NCBI GenBank assembly: GCA_900321865.1
Contig: ONXP01000009.1
Coordinates: 1-25,264 of the forward strand
Direction: 5' to 3'
Length of the DNA stretch: 25,264 nt
Source: an uncultured Elusimicrobia bacterium
GTDB lineage: Bacteria; RUG730
Shown here: positions 14,623 through 24,500 of the stretch, one piece after another
Position numbering within the stretch: position 1 is the first letter of the stretch
Layout of the letters: each line of letters opens with the position of its first letter
Program-made: the position numbers and the translations under genes
The notes under the pieces: generated by a model
Told to the model about the DNA's origin: nothing
Seen by the model: the letters and a program-made list of their open reading frames with translations, nothing else
Database searches by the model: none

Positions 14623-17401
14623 TTATAAAACTTTTCATCACAAGCTTTATAATTTTTTTCAATTTTTTAACAATAAATCTTTAAAACATAAACATTTTTT
14701 TAATCTTTTTATAAACATATTTTTTTATTTTTTTATAGGATATTTTTTTGCAAATTTTATAAATTTTGATTTTTTTATCAGTTTTAAACTGAACCAGTTT
14801 TTATTTACAAATAGAATATTTTTTTTACTTTCATTTTTTATTTTTTTTCTTCTTTCAATCTTTTATTATGTAAAAAAGAAAAATTTCCAATTATTTTTAA
14901 TATTTTTAATGCTTTTTTCATCTATAAACGGTTTTAATTTTTTTCTAAAATGTAAAAATTTTGCAAAAGAAAATGCTTTAAACTTTAAAGAATCTTTTAA
15001 TATAAAAGAAAATCATTTTTTTTTAGGTTTTGTAAAAAATAATCCTATACAAATAAATAATAAAATTATTTTTGAATTTGCTCCATATTTTATAACTTCC
15101 TCTGGAGAAGAAATTGATAGAATCAAAAAATTTATATTTAAACCTAAAAAAAATTCTTCCAAACTGATTGCAATAACTGACATTACAAAATTTAAAGATA
15201 TCCCAAAATATAAAGATTGTTATATTCTAAATGGAAATCTGAGAACTATAGAAAAAGAAGAAATTAATTTTTTATACAAAATTGGAATTAAAAACGATTT
15301 CTATTTTTCATTAGAAAATATAAAATTTTATGAAAAAACCAAAACTTATATTTCTGCCAGTGATTTCTTTGTCAAAACGTTTAGACAAAAATACAAAAAC
15401 TTTTTTAATAAAATTTTTAAAAATAATTTTAAAATGAATTATAGCCTAATTGATTGGCTAATATTTGGAGAAAAGTCGAATATTCCAAATATTTTAAAAA
15501 CTAAAAGAATAATTTTTAATCCTTTATTTCTAATTATCGAATCAAAATTTTTTATATGGTTTATATTTATCATCCCAATTTTTTTTATCAAAAATAAAAA
15601 ATTAATATATAAGTTAACAATTTTTATTTTTTGTTCATTCCTTTTATTCATATTTGATTTTTTTCAAAATTTTTACAGAATGACAAATAATATCATACTA
15701 TTCTCAGTTTTATTTTCTTTTTTTTATTCAATAATAAATCTAAAAAAAGAAAAATCTTTAAAGTTTACTTTTATAATTTTAAACTATATAAATATTTTTT
15801 TTCTAAAAAATTATTTTTTATATTCAGAAAGATTTTTTATATATTTTTGTTTAACATCTATAATGTGTATATATTTTTTTGAGATTATAGACAATTTAGC
15901 AAAAAAATTTTTAAACAATTGGAAATTACTGGGATATACATTTTTTATAATATTTGGGCATTTTATATTTTTAATAAATTGGAATTTTTTATTTTCCGTT
16001 TTTCACATAAAATATTTAAAAATATTTTTTATATTATTTTTGTTATCAATTTTAGGTATTAGCCACTTATTATCATATTATCACCCCATTATAAATATGC
16101 ATTTTAGAAAAATTCCATTAAGTTTTAGAATGCTATTAATTTTTTGGCTTATAAACAATTTTTTTGTTTTTTTACCAATGGCTGTTTTTTATGGAGAAAA
16201 TTTTTCTTTATCGTCTGTCATATTACTTTTTCCATTATTTTGTTTTTTGGTCGTTATATTTTTTTTATATTTTTTTGTATATATCAGTTTTTTTTTATTA
16301 AATTTTATAAATTTAAATATTTTCAAAATCTGTATGATAATTCTTGCTAGAATTTTTTATAAATATCTGACATCTACGATATATAGATTGACGGAAAATG
16401 ACATCCCAAAAGATATAAATATTTTTTTATTTTTGTTTATATTTTTGGGAATAATTTTCGTTTTTTATTTTGTTAATAAAATTCACAAAGATAAATATAT
16501 AAATTTTGTAAAAAATATAAAAGTTTTTAAAAATAAATTTCAACTAATGTTATATTCTGGGAATATAAAAATAATTATGTTTTGCTCGATACTTTTTTTA
16601 CTTACGATATATTTTATAGCTTCATATATAAAAAACAAAGATTCTTTAAACTGTTATTTTTTTAAAAATAATTATGCTTCTTATTGTTATCTAAAGACTT
16701 ATGATAAACAAAATATTTTATTTATTGATATAAAAAATTTAGATTTTATTCCAATAAATTTGATGTTTGAAAATTTTTACAGTGATTTTTACTTTTTAAA
16801 ATATTTAAATATAAATAGAATTGACACTTTAATAATAAATAATTTTGAAAAAAATGATTATATTTTCCCTTTTTTAAATGAATTTTATAAAAATCGATAT
16901 ATCAAGAATAACCATAGCAAAATTTATATAAATGCTCCCGAACAAAAAATTTCTAAAATTAAAAATTTAAATATTGAAGATATTTTTTTTGACGAAAAAA
17001 AGACTAATAATTTTTTAAAATTAAATTCATTTTTTGAGGAAATAAAAAAATTAAATATTAAAACATATTTTATGCAAGATAACATTGCATACATCCCCTT
17101 GGAAAAAAATTTTAGGAAACATTTTTTATCTATCAATTTATTATGCCAGGAAAATGACATATTTTTAAATATAGAAAACGATATTGATAAAATAATTATT
17201 TCTAATAAATTTTTAGTTCTAGATAAAAAAGATAATTTAAAAGAAAAAATATTATTTGACGATTATAATAAAATTTTTTTACAATCTTATAAATTTAGCC
17301 CTAAAATAAAATCTAGAGTTTATCTAGATTGGCAGTACCTTAATATTGCTTCTTTTGGAAATAAAATTCAGATAAAATGTATGGAGAAAGAAAATGTTTG
17401 A
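14612..17401 (+). CDS. Divergent ComEC/Rec2-like membrane protein with degenerate beta-lactamase domain
   Basis: ComEC forms the inner-membrane channel that imports single-stranded DNA during natural transformation. This 929-residue protein has the ComEC order: two to three N-terminal membrane helices (about 30-105), a soluble OB-like part (about 125-250), 'WLIFGEKSNIP' (282-292) matching the conserved 'LLLG+.s.l', a long multi-helix region (about 300-665) including 'MAVFYGENFSLSSVILLFP', which matches the 'YFG.FSL..LLaNLL..P' stretch, and a C-terminal soluble domain (about 670-929) like the ComEC beta-lactamase domain. Key residues are missing. The 'GL.HLLAISGLHV' segment reads 'RIIFNPLFLIIESKFFIWF', and the HxHxDH metal motif position reads 'INNFEKND'. 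The frame is intact and long, which argues against a recent pseudogene. Phe, Ile and Lys are extreme even for this genome. It overlaps both neighbours (11 and 8 bases). Confidence 0.72.
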   Translation: MKFSYKTFHHKLYNFFQFFNNKSLKHKHFFNLFINIFFYFFIGYFFANFINFDFFISFKLNQFLFTNRIFFLLSFFIFFLLSIFYYVKKKNFQLFLIFLMLFSSINGFNFFLKCKNFAKENALNFKESFNIKENHFFLGFVKNNPIQINNKIIFEFAPYFITSSGEEIDRIKKFIFKPKKNSSKLIAITDITKFKDIPKYKDCYILNGNLRTIEKEEINFLYKIGIKNDFYFSLENIKFYEKTKTYISASDFFVKTFRQKYKNFFNKIFKNNFKMNYSLIDWLIFGEKSNIPNILKTKRIIFNPLFLIIESKFFIWFIFIIPIFFIKNKKLIYKLTIFIFCSFLLFIFDFFQNFYRMTNNIILFSVLFSFFYSIINLKKEKSLKFTFIILNYINIFFLKNYFLYSERFFIYFCLTSIMCIYFFEIIDNLAKKFLNNWKLLGYTFFIIFGHFIFLINWNFLFSVFHIKYLKIFFILFLLSILGISHLLSYYHPIINMHFRKIPLSFRMLLIFWLINNFFVFLPMAVFYGENFSLSSVILLFPLFCFLVVIFFLYFFVYISFFLLNFINLNIFKICMIILARIFYKYLTSTIYRLTENDIPKDINIFLFLFIFLGIIFVFYFVNKIHKDKYINFVKNIKVFKNKFQLMLYSGNIKIIMFCSILFLLTIYFIASYIKNKDSLNCYFFKNNYASYCYLKTYDKQNILFIDIKNLDFIPINLMFENFYSDFYFLKYLNINRIDTLIINNFEKNDYIFPFLNEFYKNRYIKNNHSKIYINAPEQKISKIKNLNIEDIFFDEKKTNNFLKLNSFFEEIKKLNIKTYFMQDNIAYIPLEKNFRKHFLSINLLCQENDIFLNIENDIDKIIISNKFLVLDKKDNLKEKILFDDYNKIFLQSYKFSPKIKSRVYLDWQYLNIASFGNKIQIKCMEKENV

Positions 17402-17765
17402 GCTAATGGTAAAATCTAAATTTTCTTCAGCTCATTTTTTAAAAAATTACAATGGGAAATGTGAAAACTTGCACGGACATAACTGGAAAGTAGAAGCTTT
17501 TTTTAGTGGGAACTATTTAAATGAAGCTTATATTTTAATTGATTTTAAAATTTTGAAAGAATTTTTAAACAAAGTTTTGGAAAATTTAGACCATAAACTT
17601 TTGAATGAAATTAAATTTTTTAAAGAATTAAATCCTTCTTCAGAAATGATTGCAAAATACATATTTTTCGAATTAAAAGAATTATTAAAAGATTATAAAA
17701 ATATTCTTGTTAAAAAAATTAATGTCTGGGAAACTGAAAATTCTATGGCAAGTTTTATGGAGTAA
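17394..17765 (+). CDS. queD: 6-carboxy-5,6,7,8-tetrahydropterin synthase / PTP synthase family
   Basis: QueD converts dihydroneopterin triphosphate to 6-carboxy-tetrahydropterin, the second step of queuosine precursor (preQ0) synthesis; the fold is shared with 6-pyruvoyl-tetrahydropterin synthase. The 123 residues carry the zinc histidines in 'FSSAHFLKNY' and 'LHGHNW', the catalytic Cys in 'GKCENLHGH', 'LDHKLLNE' with the Asp-His pair, 'PSSEMIAKYIF' and a closing 'VWETENSMASF' matching the family's '..ET....a.Y'. Length fits QueD. The start overlaps the ComEC-like gene by eight bases. Other queuosine genes (queC, queE, queF, folE) are not in the window, so the exact product, QueD versus another PTPS type, rests on the Cys and on general frequency in bacteria. 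Confidence 0.93.
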   Translation: MFELMVKSKFSSAHFLKNYNGKCENLHGHNWKVEAFFSGNYLNEAYILIDFKILKEFLNKVLENLDHKLLNEIKFFKELNPSSEMIAKYIFFELKELLKDYKNILVKKINVWETENSMASFME

Positions 17766-17772
17766 AATTTTT

Positions 17773-18666
17773 ATGTTAAGGATAAAATTTGTTATAAACA
17801 ATGTAGCTGGAAAGATCCAAAATGGCACAATAAATATTAATTCTATGATAAAAGCATTTAGTGATCATAAAATTTTATCAGAAATTATGTTTACAAAAAA
17901 AACAAACCTAGACAAAGATCTTTTTCTTTATAATTTAGACCAAAAAGATGCAATAGTCGTTTGTGGCGGAGATGGGACATTAAATAAAATTATTACATAT
18001 ATGATAAACAATAATATAGACCTGCCTTTGCTTTTTATCCCTGGCGGGACAGCAAATGTTTTTAATTTTGAAAAACATTTGACAACTAATATAAATAAAA
18101 TAATTCGTGTCCTTCGCACATTTAATTATGAAATGCTAGACATAGGATATATAAAACATCAAGCAAAAACCAATTATTTTTTAATGATGCTGGGGATAGG
18201 TTTTGACTCTAAATCTGTCAATGATACAGATATAAATATAAAAAAAATTTTAGGAAAAACATCTTATATTGTTTCAGGTTTAAAAAATATTATTACTTAT
18301 AAATCAAAGCAATTAGATATAATTTTTGAAAATGGTGAATTTTTAGAAGGTCTTCATAGTATTATTGTGACTAATGGCAGATTTTATGGCGGAAATATCG
18401 AACTTTTTCCAAATGCAAAAATGGACGACGGACTGTTAGATGTTTATGCTTTTCGTGCATCCAATAATATAATTTTATTAAAAGATATTATCGATATTTC
18501 TTATGGAAAGATTAATAAAAATATTCAATATTTTAAAGTAAAAAATATAAAAATTATCTCAAAAAATAGCGATATGCCTTTTCAAATAGACGGTGAATGC
18601 CTTGGAAACCTTCCAGTAGAAGTTGGAGTTTTGCATAAAAAATTAAAATTTATATTACCTAAATGA
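17773..18666 (+). CDS. Diacylglycerol kinase-like lipid kinase (DagK/YegS family)
   Basis: This 297-residue protein belongs to the diacylglycerol kinase catalytic family, soluble or peripheral enzymes that phosphorylate membrane lipids with ATP. Motifs: the nucleotide-binding 'VVCGGDGTLNK' (GGDGT at 65-69), 'FIPGGTANVFNFE' (about 88-100), 'LGIGFDSKSV', 'NGRFYGGNIELFPNAKMDDG' with the metal-site residues, 'LLDVY' and 'FQIDGEC'. The frame is open upstream to an ATG at 17707 inside queD, but I choose ATG 17773. It has a GGAG ribosome-binding site 11 bases ahead, follows the queD stop by seven bases, and gives the family-typical N-terminus ('IKFVINNVAGK', like '..iinP.aG.'). The substrate (diacylglycerol, undecaprenol or another lipid) cannot be read from the sequence. 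Confidence 0.92.
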   Translation: MLRIKFVINNVAGKIQNGTININSMIKAFSDHKILSEIMFTKKTNLDKDLFLYNLDQKDAIVVCGGDGTLNKIITYMINNNIDLPLLFIPGGTANVFNFEKHLTTNINKIIRVLRTFNYEMLDIGYIKHQAKTNYFLMMLGIGFDSKSVNDTDINIKKILGKTSYIVSGLKNIITYKSKQLDIIFENGEFLEGLHSIIVTNGRFYGGNIELFPNAKMDDGLLDVYAFRASNNIILLKDIIDISYGKINKNIQYFKVKNIKIISKNSDMPFQIDGECLGNLPVEVGVLHKKLKFILPK

Positions 18667-18692
18667 ATTAAAGGATTTGAAAATAAACTAAA

Positions 18693-20099
18693 ATGTCAGG
18701 AAATAAAACTATAATTGCAATCTCTTCTGCTATAGGAAAAGGTGCAATAGGAATAATTAGAATATCTGGGAATTTATCAAAATTTATAATAAATAATTTA
18801 GTTCAAAAGCCTTTTGATATAAAAAATCATATTTTTTATCATAAGACCTTAATAAATAAAGAAAATAATGAATTTATAGACGATGTTATGCTGGTTTTTA
18901 TGGCTTCACCTAAATCCTATACAGGCGAAGATATGGCGGAAATATATTGCCATAATAATATTCATATTATGACAAAAATTTTAGATTTGGCTTATAAATA
19001 TGGAGCCAGTTTAGCAAGGCCTGGCGAATTTACAGAAAGAGCTTTTTTGAACGGGAAAATGGATCTGGCCTCCTCAGAAGCTGTTTTAGATGTGATAAAT
19101 GCTAATAGTAATTTTTCTCTAAAATTTGCACAAAAAAACTTACAAGGCTCACTTACTAACCTAATAAATAATATAAAAGTAAAAATTATTGATAAAACGA
19201 GTTATATGGAATTAATAATTGATCATGAAGGGATTTTAGATATTGATTATAATGATTTAAAAAATTTTTTTATAAATGTAAAAAACGAGATTTTAGATCA
19301 AATAAAACTTTCAAATAAGACGAATAAAATTGCCAAAGGAATAAAGATAGCCTTAATAGGCAAGCCTAATGTAGGAAAATCCAGCATTTTAAATAAAATT
19401 TTAGGAGAAGATAGAGCAATAATCACTGATATCCCAGGCACAACTAGGGATATTATAGAATCTAGCATTGAATATAAAGATATTTTGTTTAATATATTTG
19501 ACACTGCTGGCATTAGAAATCTTACTAACAAACATGAAAATTTAATAGAAAATCTTGGAATAGAAAAAACTAAAAAATCTTTAAAAAATTTTGATTATAT
19601 TCTTTTTATTTTAGATATGTCAAAAAGTATCGACTATTTAGATTTAGAAATTTTTAATGAATTAAAACTTTTAAAAAGCTCAAATATTTTAATAATTGCA
19701 AATAAAAGCGACGTAAAATCAAAAAATTTTGACATAAAAAATATCAAAATTGATACATCTAATATGTTTTTAAACAAAAATTTAATAGAAATTTCAACCA
19801 AGTCTGACAAAAATTTAGACATTTTACTAGACAAAATAATAGAAAATCTTTACGATTCTGACGGCAATTTTTTAAATGAGACTTTTATGCTAAATGCTAG
19901 GCACACAGAAATTTTTAATAAAATTATAAAAAATCTAGATATTTTAATATCTGATATAGAAAAACTAGAGCCAATGGAAATTTTATCAATGGATTCTAGG
20001 ATTATAATAAATCTTTTGGATGATATTTTGGGCAAAAATGCGATAACAAATGACGAAATTTTAGATAATATTTTTAGAAAGTTTTGTATTGGAAAATAA
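18693..20099 (+). CDS. mnmE: tRNA uridine-5-carboxymethylaminomethyl(34) synthesis GTPase
   Basis: MnmE (TrmE) acts with MnmG to install the cmnm5 group on wobble U34 of certain tRNAs. The 468 residues have the N-terminal folate-binding domain ('GAIGIIRISG', 'SYTGEDMAEIYCHN', 'RPGEFTERAFLNGKMDLASSEAV' in segments), a helical domain split around the GTPase, and an inserted G domain: G1 'GKPNVGKS' (223-230), G2/'DIPGTTRD' (246-253), G3 'DTAGI' (270-274) and G4 'NKSD'. It ends with the catalytic 'FCIGK' motif (464-468). The N-terminus matches the family, although the nearest AAAGGA ribosome-binding site is unusually distant (about 17 bases). It is the last gene of the plus-strand run. Its final 26 bases overlap the tail of tmk on the other strand, and since FCIGK is essential, that overlap is constrained. 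Confidence 0.97.
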   Translation: MSGNKTIIAISSAIGKGAIGIIRISGNLSKFIINNLVQKPFDIKNHIFYHKTLINKENNEFIDDVMLVFMASPKSYTGEDMAEIYCHNNIHIMTKILDLAYKYGASLARPGEFTERAFLNGKMDLASSEAVLDVINANSNFSLKFAQKNLQGSLTNLINNIKVKIIDKTSYMELIIDHEGILDIDYNDLKNFFINVKNEILDQIKLSNKTNKIAKGIKIALIGKPNVGKSSILNKILGEDRAIITDIPGTTRDIIESSIEYKDILFNIFDTAGIRNLTNKHENLIENLGIEKTKKSLKNFDYILFILDMSKSIDYLDLEIFNELKLLKSSNILIIANKSDVKSKNFDIKNIKIDTSNMFLNKNLIEISTKSDKNLDILLDKIIENLYDSDGNFLNETFMLNARHTEIFNKIIKNLDILISDIEKLEPMEILSMDSRIIINLLDDILGKNAITNDEILDNIFRKFCIGK

Positions 20100-20688
20100 A
20101 ATTCTTTATCAGCTTTATAATTTTTTCGTGAATTTCTATTTTTGAAAGAGAATTCGCATTCACTATTTTTATTCTGTTTTTATACTTTTCAGCCAAAAAA
20201 AGATATCCTTTTTTCACTTTTTCCTGAAAAATTTTGCCTTCTTTTTCCAATCTATCTAAATTTTTATCCAATCTATTATAAGCAAGCTCCACATCTATAT
20301 CCAGGTATATAGTAAGATCTGGCAAAATCTTAAAATAATTATGTATATTTTCAATAAATTTTAGATCCAGCCCCCTAGCAAATCCCTGATAAGCTAGAGT
20401 AGAATCTATAAACCTGTCGCACAACACTATTTTGCCCAATTTTATATTTGGAAATATAATTTTTTCTATTAACTCGGCTCTGGATGCTTCAAAAAGTAAA
20501 AGCTCAGAAACTTTAGAAATATTATTTTTTTTATCCAAAAGGATTTCCCTTATTTTTTCGCCTAATTTTGTCCCACCAGGCTCACGAAGAACAATAAAAT
20601 CCATTTGATTTTCAATAAAATATTTTGACAATAATTCTATTTGAGTTGATTTGCCAGAACCGTCTATTCCCTCTATAGTAATAAACAT
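20074..20688 (-). CDS. tmk: Thymidylate kinase
   Basis: Tmk phosphorylates dTMP to dTDP for DNA synthesis. The 204 residues are of normal length. Landmarks are the P-loop 'EGIDGSGKSTQIELL' (GxxGxGKS at 7-14), 'LREPGGTKLGEKIREILL' with the Glu-Pro-Gly-Gly substrate loop, 'LLLFEASRAELIEKII', the DR motif 'LCDRFIDSTLAYQG' and 'TIYLDID'. The ATG overlaps the proC stop by one base (TAATG), so the two are translationally coupled. It is the last gene of the dnaE-proC-tmk group and converges on mnmE with a 26-base tail overlap; its own last residues ('FIFQYKTF') are encoded antisense to the MnmE active-site motif. Confidence 0.97.
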   Translation of the reverse strand: MFITIEGIDGSGKSTQIELLSKYFIENQMDFIVLREPGGTKLGEKIREILLDKKNNISKVSELLLFEASRAELIEKIIFPNIKLGKIVLCDRFIDSTLAYQGFARGLDLKFIENIHNYFKILPDLTIYLDIDVELAYNRLDKNLDRLEKEGKIFQEKVKKGYLFLAEKYKNRIKIVNANSLSKIEIHEKIIKLIKNFIFQYKTF

Positions 20689-21536
20689 TACGAAAGCTCT
20701 ATAGATTTTTTTTGAGCTCTAGACAATGCTTCTTTTATTATCGATTTCATATTTTTTTCATCAAAATAATTTATAGCAGCTTCTGTAGTTCCACCCTTTG
20801 ATGTCACATTTTTTCTCAAAATAGTAGGAGAATCTTTGGAAACTGTTAGCATTTTGCTAGCCCCAAAAAGAGTTTTTATAGTCAATTTTTTTGAAACTTC
20901 TAGGCTTAGCCCCATATTTACTCCGCTCTCTATCATAGCCTCTGCTAAATAAAAAAGATACGCAGGCCCACTGCCAGATAAACTAGTAATAGCATCTAAG
21001 TCATTTTCGTCTACATTGATGCATTCGCCTATAGAAAATAAAATTTTTTCTGCCAAAGTTTTTTCATTTTCTTCTATATTTTTAGAAAAAGAATATCCTA
21101 TAGCTCCCTCGCCTATTAGAGACGGAGTATTCGGCATTATTCTAATTAGTTTTATATAAGAATTTTCACTAGAAAGAGCTTTCGTTATAGTTTCTATTCT
21201 TTTGCCAGCCATAATTGACATAAAAAATAATTTTTTTGTATCAATATTTTTTTGAGTAAAGAGATTTTTTAAAGTTTTAGAAACATCTATAAAATTATTT
21301 GGCTTTATAGACAAAAAAATTACAGCATCGTATAAAAATTTATCGTCAAAAAAATCTATAATATTTTCAATATTAAAAGTTTTTACATTGTATTTATTTT
21401 TTATAATTTTTAGCCTTTCATTATCAATATCCAGACAAAAAATATTCTCTTTGGCAAAAATATTTTTCATAATTATGCCGTTTATTATGCTTTCTGCCAT
21501 TTTCCCAGAACCTATAAAACATATATTTTTTTTCAT
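20688..21536 (-). CDS. proC: Pyrroline-5-carboxylate reductase
   Basis: ProC reduces pyrroline-5-carboxylate to proline with NAD(P)H, the last step of proline synthesis. The 282 residues carry the N-terminal Rossmann motif 'ICFIGSGKMAESIINGI' (GxGxMA), 'FLSIKPNNF', 'RIMPNTPSLIGEGAIGYS' and the C-terminal signature 'SLSGSGPAYLFYLAEAMIES' with 'TSKGGTTEAAI'. An AGAGGAAAAA ribosome-binding site precedes the ATG. It lies 17 bases after dnaE and overlaps tmk by one base. No proA or proB is in the window. Nothing unusual. Confidence 0.97.
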   Translation of the reverse strand: MKKNICFIGSGKMAESIINGIIMKNIFAKENIFCLDIDNERLKIIKNKYNVKTFNIENIIDFFDDKFLYDAVIFLSIKPNNFIDVSKTLKNLFTQKNIDTKKLFFMSIMAGKRIETITKALSSENSYIKLIRIMPNTPSLIGEGAIGYSFSKNIEENEKTLAEKILFSIGECINVDENDLDAITSLSGSGPAYLFYLAEAMIESGVNMGLSLEVSKKLTIKTLFGASKMLTVSKDSPTILRKNVTSKGGTTEAAINYFDEKNMKSIIKEALSRAQKKSIELS

Positions 21537-21553
21537 TTTTTCCTCTAATAATT

Positions 21554-24500
21554 TTATTTTATAGAAAAAGTTAGACTGTTTTCCCCAAAAAATTCTTTTA
21601 CTTTTTTTTCATTTTCATCAGTAAAAGGAATTTTTATATTTGTATCTATTTTATACAATTTATCGTCAAGGTTTATTTTTATAATTACTTTTTTATTAGC
21701 ATCTGGTTTAAGGCTTTCGGTAGTTAAAAATTTTTTAAAATCTTTCAGCAAATCTTCATTGTCCAAAAAATTTTCTTTTATTTCCACATAAAGTTTATTT
21801 ATAATATTTTTTTTAAATTTATCATATTCCACAATTTCGCTAATTATTAAATTTAATTTATTCAATTTTTCATCAGCTTTCGCCTTTATAAAAACGATTT
21901 TTTCTTCCTGTATATTTTCCAAAAACTGATTATAAATATTTGGAAAAACTATTCCATCTATCTCACCAGTGGTATCCAAAAGCAAAACAGATGCCATAAT
22001 TTCGCCTTTTTTAGTTTTTATTTTTTTTACTTTATTAATAAAAGCGATCAGTTTTATTTCTTTTTCAAAGTTAGAAGCAGTAAGAATTTTTTTTATATTA
22101 ATATTTGAAAATCTTTTTATTTCATCTTTTAAAATTTCCATAGGATGATTACTGATAAAAAATCCCAAAGCTTCTTTTTCATAAGCCAAAAGTGTCATTT
22201 CTCCAAATTCTGGAGCAGTTGGAATATGTTCGTCAGCCTCGCTATCTGATTTTAATATTTCATCGAAAAACGATATTTGTTTTTTACTTTCTTCTTTTTG
22301 TTTTTTTGAGATATTTTCTAAAATTTTTTCATAATTTTCCAAAAGGCTTTTTCTAGTATACCCAAGGCTATCAAAGGCTCCTACTTTAATCAAATTTTCC
22401 ACAGCTTTTTTATTAATATTTGTGTTTGTTTTTTTCAAAAAATCAGAAAAATTTAAAAAGTTTTCATTGTTTTTTGCCTGAACTATCTGACTTGCAGCTT
22501 TTTCTCCCATGCCCTTTATTATAGAAAATCCCAGCCTTATTTCTTTTTGTTCTAAATTTTCAATGCAAAATTTATCAAAGCTTTTATTAATATCTATGGG
22601 TAAAATCTTTATGCCCAAATTTTTACATTCGTTTATATAATCTAAGATAGAATCTGTATCACCTATGGCATTATTTAGAACACTTGTCATATATTCTATA
22701 AGATAATTCGCCTTTAAATATGCCGTTCTATACGAAACCAGACCATAGGCTGTGCTATGACTTTTATTAAACCCATAACCTCCAAACTTTATTATATTGT
22801 CAAAAATTTTTTTAGATATAGATTCTTTTATATTATTTTTTGATGCCCCTTCCAAAAATGAAGCTCTTTCTTTTTCCAAAATTTCTGGAATTTTCTTTCC
22901 CATAGCTTTTCTAAGGTTGTCAGCCTTGCTAGGTGAAAATCCTGCCATATCCATAGCGATTCTCATAACTTGCTCTTGGTATAAAATCACACCATAAGTT
23001 TCCTTCAAAATTGGCTCTAAAATCTGATGATCGTATTTTATAAGGCTTTTCCCGTGCTTTCTATTAACAAAATCATCCAGCATCCCGCTACCCATGGGCC
23101 CAGGCCTATAAAGTGCTATTAAGGCTATAATATCATTTATGTTTTCTGGCAAAAGCTTTTTTAATAGATCTTGCATTCCTTTACTTTCTAATTGGAAAAC
23201 TGCCACTGAATTTCCCTCTTTTAACAAAGTAAAAGTTTTTTCGTCATCTAAAGGGATTTTATTAATATTTAGATCTATATTTCTAAAATTTTTAATTAAT
23301 TTTATCGCATCATCAATGATAGATAAATTTTTTAGCCCCAAAAAATCCATTTTTAATAGGCCAAGGCTCACCAGATGCTCCCCTTCGTATTGGGTAGTAA
23401 TTACCCCCTTAGGAGACTTAGTAAATGGCACATAATTAGTCATATCGCTATCACTAATTAAAATGCCTGCTGCATGCACTCCAATATGCCTTTTCATTCC
23501 TTCAACTTTTTTAGCAATTTCCAATAATTCTTTATAATCAGCCCTAGTCTCCATCAAATTTTTTAATTCTTCTACTTCTTCCAAGGCATTATTTATGCTT
23601 TCGCCAAGCGGGATAAGCTTTGCTATTTTATCCGTATCCTTTAACGAAATATCTAAGACTCTGCCTATATCGCGAACAGCTAGCCTTGACTGCATACTTC
23701 CAAAAGTTATAATCTGAGAAACATTTTTTTCGCCATATTTTTCTCTCACATACTCAATAACCTTTTCCCTACCGGTATCAGCAAAATCTATATCAAGATC
23801 CGGCATCGTCACCCTGCTAGGATTTAAAAATCTTTCAAAAATCAATTCGTATTTTATAGGATCGACATCTGTAATGTCTAATAAATATGAAACAATGCTC
23901 CCGGCTCCCGAGCCTCTACCTGGACCTACCGGAATTTTATGAGTTTTGGCATATCTAATAAAATCATAAACTATTAAAAAATATGCAGAAAAACCCATTT
24001 TGGTAATTATGCTAAGCTCGTGAGTTAACCTATTTTTTATGACATCGTTTACTTCTTTGAATTTTTTTGAAATATTTTTTTCACAAAGATAAGTAAGATA
24101 AGTATTTTCATCGTAGCCACTAGGCACTTCAAATTTTGGCAAAAATAGTTTTGAAAAATTTAATTCTAAATTGCATCTATCAGAAATTTTTATAGTATTT
24201 TCTAAAGCACTTTCTACTCCACTAAAAATTTCATACATTTCTGCCGGAGATTTAAAATAAAATTCATTAGTAGAAAATCGCATTCTATTAGCATCTTTTA
24301 TGGTTTTGCCAGTCCCTATGCACAATAAAATTTCTTGGATATATGCATCTTTTTTATTTAGATAATGACAATCGTTAGTCGCAACCAAATTTAAATTTAA
24401 ACTTTTAGAAAAATCTATTAAAGTTTGATTGATTTTTTTTTGCTCTTCTAGCCCATTATCCTGAATTTCTAAAAAAAAATTTTTTTCGCCAAATATGTCC

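Noticed and set aside
14612-17401. ComEC-like gene as a pseudogene
   Set aside because: Although signature residues are missing, 929 codons are uninterrupted and both ends are tightly coupled to neighbours; decay would be expected to leave stops in AT-rich DNA.
17707-17772. Longer diacylglycerol kinase start inside queD
   Set aside because: The extra 22 residues are a shifted-frame reading of the queD tail. The ATG at 17773 has a GGAG site and the family-typical N-terminus.
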